DNA of 64,000 bases, taken from positions 186,001-250,000 of the forward strand of contig NZ_PVYW01000004.1 of assembly GCF_003001675.1 (NCBI RefSeq), in the 5' to 3' direction. The position numbers and the translations under genes are program-made. Shown piece after piece: positions 27,088 to 34,138 of this stretch (positions are counted from its first letter, which is position 1; each line of letters starts with the position of its first letter). The DNA is from Cohnella sp. SGD-V74 (GTDB taxonomy: Bacteria > Bacillota > Bacilli > Paenibacillales > Paenibacillaceae). The notes beneath the pieces were generated by a model. That model worked only from the letters and a program-made list of their open reading frames with translations. It ran no database searches and was not told the origin of the DNA.

Positions 27088-27184
27088 GATTTAGAACGTA
27101 TAAAATTCGCTGTACTTTTCGGAAGCATTTTCGACAAAAACGCTATTCTGCGTCAAGAGGACGCCGAAGGCGTTTTTTGTTTAG
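27088..27184 (+). repeat. 97-bp intergenic element, copy A, ending in a terminator-like hairpin
   Basis: About 80% identical to 50486-50580, including GTATAAAATTCGCT and CGACAAAAAC. The 3' end contains two overlapping hairpins: GCGTC/GACGC, and GACGCC/GGCGTT followed by a T run. The second would act as a terminator, here also between the Ku side and the convergent transposase gene. Confidence 0.7.
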
Positions 27185-27205
27185 ACGGGTGGTACGGAAG
27201 AGGAA

Positions 27206-28150
27206 TTAGCAGGCTTCGCGCAGCAGTTTCTCGTACGCAATCTTGCGTTGGGCAGATTGATCCTCGCGTTGGATCAAATCAGGATAAGTCAACGTGGGAG
27301 TTGCGGCGCTATGGGTCAACAGTATTTGAAAAGAATCGGTCTTTCGTTGAAGCTGATTATAACCGAAGCAGTATTGATCCAGATAGGATTGGAGATGCTT
27401 GGGGCCAATTCCGCTGAATGTCCAGTTGATCCAGTTGGAAGCATTCGAAGCAATCTCAAGAAGCGGTCTGTATCTGTGAATGCTGAATTCCTGAATGATG
27501 ACGGTGACGTCGGCTTTCGCGGAATCGATATGTTTTTGGACGAATTCGTGACTACCCCGAGAGGTAATTCGATCTTGAATGAGATGGTCGTCGGGAACCT
27601 GCTTGATCTTGAGATGGGTGATTCCAATCTCCGCGCAGACCGTTCCGCCCAAAATCAGAGGCTGCTTTTGAGGATGGCGGAAAACCGTTGGATTGTAGGG
27701 ACGGCCGTATTTCCCATAATTGACCCGTACCAGTCCGGAAAGCAGCTCTTGGGAATCGCAGGCCGACATGGCATGACGAATCTTGTGACAGATCAACCAT
27801 GCGGTCTTGTAGGTGGTACCGATAACGGAAGCCAGGCGGGATGCGCTGATTCCTTGCGGACGGGCATGGAGAAACAGAGCCTGAAACCAAAGCGTCAGTG
27901 GCGTCCGGCTGCCCTCCATGATCGTGCCGACGATCAACGAGGTTTGACGGCGGCAGGAGCGGCATTCATATAAGGGCAATCTGCGGGTGCGGAGTTCGTA
28001 GCATTCTCGGTGCCCGCAGCTTGGACAATTGAACCCGTTAGGCCAACGCGCGTGAAACAAAGCCTCGGCGCATACGGCTTCTGTGGCGTAGCGAGTGCGA
28101 AATTGTTCGAACGTCATTTCGTTGGGCATGGGAACCACCACCGCTTTCAT
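27206..28150 (-). CDS. IS1595-like transposase, apparently lacking the DDE residues
   Basis: 314 residues and intact. The N-terminal zinc ribbon CPSCGHRECYELRTRRLPLYECRSC (split here: CPSCG at about 42-46, CRSC at about 63-66) is followed by QTSLIVGTIMEGSRTPLTLW, the standard N-terminal half of IS1595/ISXO2 transposases. Where the family has an Asp after the GLVE-type strand, this protein has GLVRVNYGKYGRP; the second acidic site falls in IIQEFSIHRY, and the glutamate block IEGFW is replaced by INWTF before GPKHLQSYLDQYCFGYN. I therefore expect no normal DDE catalysis. No terminal inverted repeats were found. Several small repeat families surround it. Confidence 0.82.
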   Translation of the reverse strand: MKAVVVPMPNEMTFEQFRTRYATEAVCAEALFHARWPNGFNCPSCGHRECYELRTRRLPLYECRSCRRQTSLIVGTIMEGSRTPLTLWFQALFLHARPQGISASRLASVIGTTYKTAWLICHKIRHAMSACDSQELLSGLVRVNYGKYGRPYNPTVFRHPQKQPLILGGTVCAEIGITHLKIKQVPDDHLIQDRITSRGSHEFVQKHIDSAKADVTVIIQEFSIHRYRPLLEIASNASNWINWTFSGIGPKHLQSYLDQYCFGYNQLQRKTDSFQILLTHSAATPTLTYPDLIQREDQSAQRKIAYEKLLREAC

Positions 28151-28332
28151 TGGCGATTAAACGATATCGTCGGGAAGAGAAGTCATCCATCCAGAACGTA
28201 TGTTCTTATTATAATTCATATTTGGATTTTTTACAATATTTTATATAAAAATATTCATCAAATGGAAGCGGATTGGCCGTAGTTTGATTATAGGATCGGA
28301 AAGTGAACGGAATCCGGAAATTCGAGCGATTT

Positions 28333-28605
28333 CTGAGGGAAAGGGATAATGGCCATAAGGGTGAAAAAGACAGTAATGAAGGCGAAAGAGACGGTAATGG
28401 AGGCAGAAAAGACGGTAGTGAGGGCGGAAAGACGTACTTGGGATGGAAAAGACGGTAATTAGGGTGAAAAGTGAGCGGGAACGGGGCGCATGACATAGGA
28501 ACTGAGTCGAGGGGATAGTGGCCGTAGGGGAAAAAAAGGAGGGGGAGCGGGCGCCGAATTTTAACGGATTCTGAGCCAAAGGGATAGTGAGCATAAGCAG
28601 CCGAA
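28333..28605 (+). repeat. Three plus-oriented copies of the CTGAG/GGGATAATGGCCATA repeat
   Basis: Copies start at 28333, 28502 and 28571 with CTGAG, five to six variable bases, GGGATA(A/G)TGGCCATA or a close variant, then a purine-rich tail. They are inverted relative to the two copies at 26809-26944, so the transposase gene is bracketed. Between the first and second copy (28358-28478) lies a degenerate tandem repeat with a period near 21 bp (core GAAAAGACGGTAATG). Confidence 0.6.
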
Positions 28606-28643
28606 TGGGAGGAGAAAGCAGCCGAGAGAAGAAGGAGGACGAT

Positions 28644-28743
28644 GGCGTATAACGAGAGGCAGGATACTGTTGCATAACGAGAGAGGGAGGATGTTTACGT
28701 ATAACGAGGGAGAGGATGCTGGCGTATAAGCGGGGGAGGAAAA
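28644..28743 (+). repeat. Degenerate tandem repeat, four units of 25-26 bp
   Basis: Each unit contains GCGTATAACGAGAG or a close variant followed by GGGAGGAT. Strongly purine-rich on the plus strand. No gene is supported between the transposase start (28150) and the unit described at 28844-29302. Confidence 0.65.
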
Positions 28744-28843
28744 GGGGCGTCGAAAAATCGCGAACAATAGAGAAAGAGCGACCATACGGAAGCAAAGTTC
28801 AGGAATTCCGCCCATTTCCCAATAAAACTGAATTATCTGAATA

Positions 28844-28872
28844 TTTAACTTATTGTAAAGATAGGCTATAAT
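28844..28872 (+). promoter_or_regulatory. Candidate sigma-A promoter of an unassigned transcript
   Basis: TATAAT at 28867-28872 is a perfect -10 hexamer; TTTAAC at 28844-28849 is a partial -35 with a 17-bp spacer. The surrounding 40 bp are AT-rich in an otherwise GC-rich window. Confidence 0.5.
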
Positions 28873-28878
28873 GAAGAC

Positions 28879-29302
28879 AGCAACACACCAGCAAGCAAAC
28901 GAGTTAGCAAGGAGCTACGACAAGGCAGATTGTCCTGCTTCAGGCGAATCGCAGGTGACCAAACGGCGTCTCGCAGCAACTCTTAAGACGGTCCGGCTCA
29001 CCCCCAACTTTTAATCGCCTGAACTGACAATATACACGACGGGAAGAAGGGAGAATCATCCGATGACGTAGCGACAGGCGAAGCGTGCCAGCATACCTCC
29101 CGGCATGCGGGTATCCGAAAGCAAGGGATTTAAGCGACACATAAGCAAGAAGAACGTGAATGGTTACATGCCAAGCATGTTCGGGCAACATTATTCTGAA
29201 GCGCATGCAGTGCATGTATCGGAGGTTAGGACGAGTACAAATGAATAGCTTACCGCAACGCTAGCCTCGGCCATGTAGATGCATGGTCGGGGCTTTGGCG
29301 TT
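28879..29302 (+). ncRNA. Candidate structured non-coding RNA, about 425 nt
   Basis: A promoter-like site just upstream and a strong terminator at the end bound a stretch with no convincing gene. Long-range pairing is visible: TTCAGGCGA (28939-28947) with TCGCCTGAA (29015-29023), extended by TGTC (28931-28934) with GACA (29026-29029). Local hairpins include CATGC/GCATG around 29168-29178. The only open frame of note is a 47-codon one from 28872 (ATG inside the -10 box, no ribosome site). It does not match tmRNA, RNase P, SRP, 6S or common riboswitch signatures that I know. The downstream gene is on the other strand, so it is not a leader. Existence as RNA is an inference. Confidence 0.4.
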
Positions 29303-29305
29303 TTA
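29257..29305 (+). terminator. Strong Rho-independent terminator
   Basis: AACGC/GCGTT closes a 13-bp stem (29263-29275 with 29282-29294, two G-U type changes) around a six-base loop, followed by TTTT. It ends the candidate RNA and could also serve the minus-strand gene ending at 29317. Confidence 0.8.
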
Positions 29306-29316
29306 AACGGCGCAGG

Positions 29317-30444
29317 TTAGCGGTGAAGCGTAATGCGGAGAAGCTTGTCGTTGGCCGGAGTCCGGGTGTAGTCTTCGAGCGTGTAGCTGATGCGGGAGGC
29401 GCCGGACTGGGCGTTGAAGGCTTTTTTGAGATCCGAAGTCACCGTAGTCCCCTTCGTGTAACGGACGACGAGCGCGGATTCGCCGTTGTCGGCGGCTGCG
29501 CGGATTTGCTCCGTCAGCTCGGAGACATTGGTAGCGGTATACGAGTCTTCCAAATAAGCGTAACCCATCAAGCCGTGCAGCTGACGGTAGAAGCCCGCTT
29601 TGCTCCCGCCTTTCTTGGCGAGATCGGAGACGACTTGACCGTAATCGGTCGAGGCGGCGGGATAACCGTCCGAGGCGGACCATTTGTGATCGACCCGGAT
29701 TTGGGCGTCGGTCAGATTGTAGTACCCGTATTGCACTTTACCGACGGCGTCCGGCACGGGATCGTTCCAGGTCGTGTCGAGATGGTACCACTTTCCGTCG
29801 ATCCGTACGAGATTCCACGTATGGGCTCTTCCCCTCGAAGTCCCTTCCGCAATCCGCACGGGCACCCCCGCCTGCTTCATCATTTCGTACGTAAGCAAGG
29901 CATACCCCTGGCATACCGTCGATCCGTCGATCAGCCCGTCGTAGGCGGAATGGGAGACAAGGCGGGTATCGTAGGCCAAATTCGCGACGACCCAGTCGTG
30001 AACGGTTTTGACCTTCTGATGATCGTTCATGCCGGGAGTTACGATTCTTTTGATAATGGACGCAACTTGTCTGCGCACTTCGGCGGTCTGCGCCAGCGAC
30101 TCCCAATAAGTAAAGCTGAAGTCGATCGTCGCGGAATTCCCTTTGATCGCAGCCTTATATTTGTAAGTTTTCACGATATAGTGCAAGTAGTCGTCGGAGC
30201 GGATGGCGGCTTCGAGGACGTCCTTGATCTCTTGCTTAAGCGTGGCGTTTTTGTTGCCGACGAATTTCAATTGGATCGAGCTCTTCCGCTGGCTGATGGC
30301 GGTTACGAGATCTTGCTGCATCCGCGCCTGGGGCGTTGCGCCGTCCGCGGCGTGAACGATCTGGAGCGAGCTGCAGCCCGCAGTCAACAGCAGAATGCCC
30401 AACAAGAGCGAGGAAGCGAGCAAAGCTTTGAGTTTGTCGTTCAT
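29317..30444 (-). CDS. Transglutaminase-like lipoprotein
   Basis: 375 residues. Lipoprotein signal with lipobox LTAGC, Cys24. The transglutaminase-like domain occupies about 130-235 with the catalytic triad visible: Cys178 in STVCQGYALL, His208 in GRAHTWNLV and Asp223 in WYHLDTTWNDP. The N-terminal region (30-125) and C-terminal region (about 265-375) are unassigned. Surface-anchored proteins of this design in Bacillota are thought to act as peptidases or cross-linking enzymes at the cell wall; the substrate is unknown. It stands alone between an RNA-like unit and an AraC gene. Confidence 0.88.
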   Translation of the reverse strand: MNDKLKALLASSLLLGILLLTAGCSSLQIVHAADGATPQARMQQDLVTAISQRKSSIQLKFVGNKNATLKQEIKDVLEAAIRSDDYLHYIVKTYKYKAAIKGNSATIDFSFTYWESLAQTAEVRRQVASIIKRIVTPGMNDHQKVKTVHDWVVANLAYDTRLVSHSAYDGLIDGSTVCQGYALLTYEMMKQAGVPVRIAEGTSRGRAHTWNLVRIDGKWYHLDTTWNDPVPDAVGKVQYGYYNLTDAQIRVDHKWSASDGYPAASTDYGQVVSDLAKKGGSKAGFYRQLHGLMGYAYLEDSYTATNVSELTEQIRAAADNGESALVVRYTKGTTVTSDLKKAFNAQSGASRISYTLEDYTRTPANDKLLRITLHR

Positions 30445-30573
30445 ATTCGTCGTGTCCTCTCTCTCGTACCGCGGGGCAGCGCGCGATTGCGGCCGTATTT
30501 TCCCGGACGGTTATATTCGTAATATAGCATACCGTTCGTTAGGCCGTACATCCTTATTCCGGGGGCGGCCGAT

Positions 30574-31449
30574 TTATGATTGTCTCCACGTTTTGCGGTA
30601 CGCGAGCGGGGTCGTCGTCTCCCGGTCGCGGAACAAATTGATGAAGTGGCTGACGTTGTCGACGCCGACGGACGAAGCGATCTCCGCCACGGGCATGTCG
30701 GTGAAGCGAAGCAGCTCCTTGGCCCGGGTGATCCTCGTATGGATCAAGTATTCGTTCGGGGAGAAGCCGGTGTACCGTTTGAATTCCTTGGACAGATGAT
30801 ATTTGTCGACGGAGAACGCCGAGGCTACGTCGTCCAGCTTCAAAGGCTCTTCGTAATGCCGATCGTAATGCTTCATGACGTCCCGCACGAGCGCGGGAAT
30901 TCCCGGCGCGGCCGACGCGTCGCGGTTCTGTACGGCCAGCAGCAGCTCGGTCAGCAGATCGACGATCAGCCGGGAGCCCGTCAGCTCCGAATGAAACGTT
31001 CTTCGTTGGCCGAGAGAAACGATGTCCCCCATAATGGCTGGAATTCTCGAATCGTCGGACAAACGGAGAACGGGGCTGCCGGCAGCGGAGAATCGCTCGT
31101 AATAGGCCGGCGAAGAGCCGCCGTTAAAATGAACCCACACCATTTCCCACAGCTCGTCGGGATCGGTTCGGTAATGCTGATATTTGCGGCAGTCGACGTA
31201 GAAGAGCTGTCCTGGCGAGAGCACGTAGCTTTTGCCGTCGTAGGTCAGGCTGCCTCTTCCGCTCGTCGTATAGAGGACTAAGTAGGAGTCCAGGTTTTCG
31301 CGTTCGGTATAGTAAGCCGGCATCGTACGGAACTTTCCGGATTCTTGTACATAATACAGAGACGCTTTGGCGAATGCGGAAGGGGTGGCGATCGTGCGGA
31401 TCGAATCGCCCGTCCAGTCGTGAGAGGCGTCTTCCCGGTAGCCGGGCAT
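30574..31449 (-). CDS. AraC-family regulator, probably of the deoxysugar locus
   Basis: 291 residues. Cupin-type sensor in the N-terminal half (YLVLYTTSGRGSLTYDGKSY, about 56-75; FYVDCRKYQHY) and two HTH motifs at the C-terminus (LKLDDVASAFSVDKYHLSKE; MPVAEIASSVGVDNVSHFIN). It is divergent from the isomerase gene at 31567, with 117 bp between starts, the classic arrangement for a local regulator responding to the sugar or its intermediate. Confidence 0.9.
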   Translation of the reverse strand: MPGYREDASHDWTGDSIRTIATPSAFAKASLYYVQESGKFRTMPAYYTERENLDSYLVLYTTSGRGSLTYDGKSYVLSPGQLFYVDCRKYQHYRTDPDELWEMVWVHFNGGSSPAYYERFSAAGSPVLRLSDDSRIPAIMGDIVSLGQRRTFHSELTGSRLIVDLLTELLLAVQNRDASAAPGIPALVRDVMKHYDRHYEEPLKLDDVASAFSVDKYHLSKEFKRYTGFSPNEYLIHTRITRAKELLRFTDMPVAEIASSVGVDNVSHFINLFRDRETTTPLAYRKTWRQS

Positions 31450-31566
31450 ATCGGATCAACTCCAAGATAGTGTTATTTTTGACCAAGATCGTAGGATGTC
31501 AGAGCTGCTGAAAGCATTTACAATCAAGTTATACTCATTATTCCATAAGATAACGGGGTGGTAAAC

Positions 31567-33069
31567 GTGTCTTTCAAGCAAGCGATAAAACCGCCGCGCA
31601 AAGCGCGAATCGGATTGTACAGCGTCGGCCTTCGGGCGTATTGGGAACAGTTTCCGGGCCTGCGGGAGCGTCTCGTCGAATACGGCAAAGCGATCGAAGA
31701 ACGGATGTCCCAATGGGGCGAAATCTACAATTACGGGCTGGTCGATACCGAATACGAGGGGCGCAAAGCGGGCGAGTGGCTGAACGCCAACAACGTCGAC
31801 CTGGTATTCTGTCATGCGGCCACGTATTCGACGAGCTCCACGGTGCTGCCCGTCCACCAAATCTGCGGGGCGCCGGTCGTATTCTTGAACCTTCAGCCTA
31901 CCGATCGGATCAACTACGAGCAGACGACGACGGGGGAGTGGCTAGCCCATTGCGGCGCGTGTCCCGTACCGGAGTTCGCCAATGCGTTTAATCGCGCGGG
32001 CATTCCTTTCCGGGTCGTCAACGGTTTGCTCGGATTGGAGAAGACGCCGGAGATCTCCCTGACGAACGAGAATACGAGGCAGATGCCGGAGGCGGTCCGC
32101 GCATGGCGGGAGATCGAGGAGTGGGTTCGCGCCGCATCGATTCCTCGCAACCTGAAGCATAGCCGGTTCGGGTTCTTGGGCAATACTTACAGCGGCATGC
32201 TCGACATGTACAGCGATTTTACGATGGTGCAGGCTCAGACGGGGCTTCACGTGGAAGTGCTGGAGATGTGCGATCTCGACCGTCAGCTGAAGGAGGTCAC
32301 CGAACGCGAAGTCAAGGAGAAGCTCGAAGAGGTTCGTCAGATGTTCCAGATCAGCGGCGATTCTCCGTCCGATCCGATCGCCAGGAAGCCGAGCGACGAG
32401 CAGCTCGACTGGTCGTGCCGGGTCGCCGCCGCCCAAGAGAAGCTCGTTCGGGAATTTGATCTTGACGCGTTATGTTATTATTACCATGGCGCGCCCGGAG
32501 GAGAATACGAGAAGCTTCAGGGAGGATTCATCGTCGGTCATTCGCTGCTGACGGCCCGAGGCATTCCGTGTGCCGGGGAAGGCGATCTCAAGACGGCTCT
32601 TGCGATGAAGATCTGCGACCTTCTCGGCACGGGAGGCAGCTTCTCGGAGATTGTCGTCGTCGATTACAAGGACGGCACGATCCTGCTCGGGCACGACGGT
32701 CCGTTCCATATCGCCATCTCGGAAGGCCAGCCGGTGCTTCGGGGAATGGGGCTGTATCACGGCAAGCAAGGCACGGGCGTATCCGTGGAAGCGAAGGTCA
32801 AGACCGGACCGATCACGACGCTGAACGTGACGCAGACGGGAGACGGCAAGCTGAAGCTGATCGTCAGCGAGGCGGAATCGACGGACGGTCCGATCATGCG
32901 CATCGGCAACACTCAGACTCCGGTCAAGTTCCGTATGCATCCGGACGACTATATGGCTCGCTGGTTCGCGGAAGCGCCTACGCACCATTGCGCGATGTCC
33001 ATCGGACATAACGCAGGATTGTTCTCTAAAGCAGGAGAACTAATGAAACTTGAACAAGTCACTCTATAA
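31567..33069 (+). CDS. L-fucose/L-arabinose isomerase family protein
   Basis: 500 residues from the GTG at 31567 (GGGGTGG five nt upstream). The N-terminal Rossmann-like domain (ARIGLYSVGLRAYWEQFPGL), the central GNTYSGMLDMYSDF and the C-terminal domain with CAGEGDLKTALAMKICDLLG and HCAMSIGH are those of the FucI/AraA-related family. It would convert an aldose such as L-fucose or L-rhamnose to the ketose. RhaM and a RhaT-type importer downstream favour a 6-deoxyhexose, but no kinase or aldolase is in the window. A cre-like sequence (13 of 15 positions) lies at 31508-31522. It leads a run of same-strand genes to 42780. Confidence 0.85.
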   Translation: MSFKQAIKPPRKARIGLYSVGLRAYWEQFPGLRERLVEYGKAIEERMSQWGEIYNYGLVDTEYEGRKAGEWLNANNVDLVFCHAATYSTSSTVLPVHQICGAPVVFLNLQPTDRINYEQTTTGEWLAHCGACPVPEFANAFNRAGIPFRVVNGLLGLEKTPEISLTNENTRQMPEAVRAWREIEEWVRAASIPRNLKHSRFGFLGNTYSGMLDMYSDFTMVQAQTGLHVEVLEMCDLDRQLKEVTEREVKEKLEEVRQMFQISGDSPSDPIARKPSDEQLDWSCRVAAAQEKLVREFDLDALCYYYHGAPGGEYEKLQGGFIVGHSLLTARGIPCAGEGDLKTALAMKICDLLGTGGSFSEIVVVDYKDGTILLGHDGPFHIAISEGQPVLRGMGLYHGKQGTGVSVEAKVKTGPITTLNVTQTGDGKLKLIVSEAESTDGPIMRIGNTQTPVKFRMHPDDYMARWFAEAPTHHCAMSIGHNAGLFSKAGELMKLEQVTL

Positions 33070-33088
33070 AGAGAGCGGGAGGAGTCTT

Positions 33089-34138
33089 GTGTTCCGTATA
33101 TTTGCTATTTTTCTGGCCGCAGCGCTGCTGACGACGGCGTGCGACTCCAGCACGTCCAAAGGGTACGAGCTGATTTACTCGATGGAGCCGGAAAGCTCAG
33201 CCGAGGCGAAGCCTCCTGCGGAGACAAGCGGTCCTCCCGCCCGATATCAAGTTGCCTTCGTTCCGAAGGTCGGGAACGACTATTTCATGTACGCGGCGGA
33301 AGGCGCCAGAGAAGCGGCCGAAGATTTAGGCATCGACTTGCTCTACCGGGAGCCTGCAAGCGCGGACGCCGAGCTTCAGATCGAGATCGTCGAAGAGCTG
33401 ATCGAACGTCAGGTCGATCTGATCGCCTTGTCGGCCAACGATCCGGACAAGCTGGTTCCGATCCTGAGAAGGGCGATGGAAGAAGGGATCGAAGTCGTTA
33501 CGTGGGACGGAGACACCCAGGCGGAAGGCAGAAGGTTTTTCGTCAATATGGTCGATCCCGAAGTGCTGGGGCGTCATCTGCTGGACACGCTCGCCTTAAC
33601 GATGGGGGAAGAAGGCAAGTTCGCGATTATGACCAGCTCATTTTCCGCCGCCAACAACAACGAGTGGCTGAAATGGATCAAAGTCCAGCAGCAGCAATAC
33701 TATCCGGACTTGGAGCTCGTGACGACGGTCACGACGGACGACGTGACGGAGAGAGCCTACGAAGCGGCCAAACAGCTGTTGGCCGACTATCCGGAGCTGG
33801 ACGGCATTATCGGAAACTCTTCCGTAGCGCCGCCGGTAGCCGCGATGGCGGTCAAGGAAGCCGGCAAGCTCGGACGGGTGAAAGTGGTCGGCCTGTCCAA
33901 TCCGAATCTGATGAAGGAGCATCTGCTGGACGGCTCCGCGCAGATGTCGACGCTGTGGAGTCCGAAGAAGCTCGGCTATTTGACGATTCAACTCGCCAAC
34001 GATCTGCTAAGCGGCAAGTTGCCGGTCGATGGCCGGGAAATCGACGGTGTCGGAAATATACGCGTGAACGGGGATATGGTCATTATGGGGGAGCCGCTCG
34101 ATTTTACGGCGGAGAACGTAGGTCAATATGATTTTTAA
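33089..34138 (+). CDS. Sugar-binding sensory lipoprotein (periplasmic-binding protein type I fold)
   Basis: 349 residues from the GTG at 33089, set by GGGAGG six nt upstream; a TTG at 33050 that overlaps the isomerase gene is the alternative. Short signal ending LTTAC gives lipid-modified Cys18. The rest is a RbsB/XylF-like fold (YQVAFVPKVGNDYFMYAAEGA, IALSANDPDKLVPI, DGIIGNSSVAPPVA). It overlaps the histidine kinase gene by 11 bp and is separate from the transporter's own binding protein at 41716. The layout is that of an accessory sugar sensor feeding a kinase, as in the clostridial XylFII-LytS system. Confidence 0.87.
   Translation: MFRIFAIFLAAALLTTACDSSTSKGYELIYSMEPESSAEAKPPAETSGPPARYQVAFVPKVGNDYFMYAAEGAREAAEDLGIDLLYREPASADAELQIEIVEELIERQVDLIALSANDPDKLVPILRRAMEEGIEVVTWDGDTQAEGRRFFVNMVDPEVLGRHLLDTLALTMGEEGKFAIMTSSFSAANNNEWLKWIKVQQQQYYPDLELVTTVTTDDVTERAYEAAKQLLADYPELDGIIGNSSVAPPVAAMAVKEAGKLGRVKVVGLSNPNLMKEHLLDGSAQMSTLWSPKKLGYLTIQLANDLLSGKLPVDGREIDGVGNIRVNGDMVIMGEPLDFTAENVGQYDF

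Noticed and set aside
27034..27417. 127-codon open frame antisense to the end of the transposase
   Set aside because: Crosses the copy A element and the antisense of a real gene.
28241..28815. Proline/serine-rich open frames on the minus strand
   Set aside because: They are translations of purine-rich tandem repeats.
28872..29015. 47-codon leaderless gene starting inside the TATAAT box
   Set aside because: No ribosome site, start overlaps the -10 element so it could not be in the transcript, and the product has no recognisable features.
31508..31522. Third cre site before the isomerase gene
   Set aside because: Two consensus positions fail, including the central CG; kept only as a remark.
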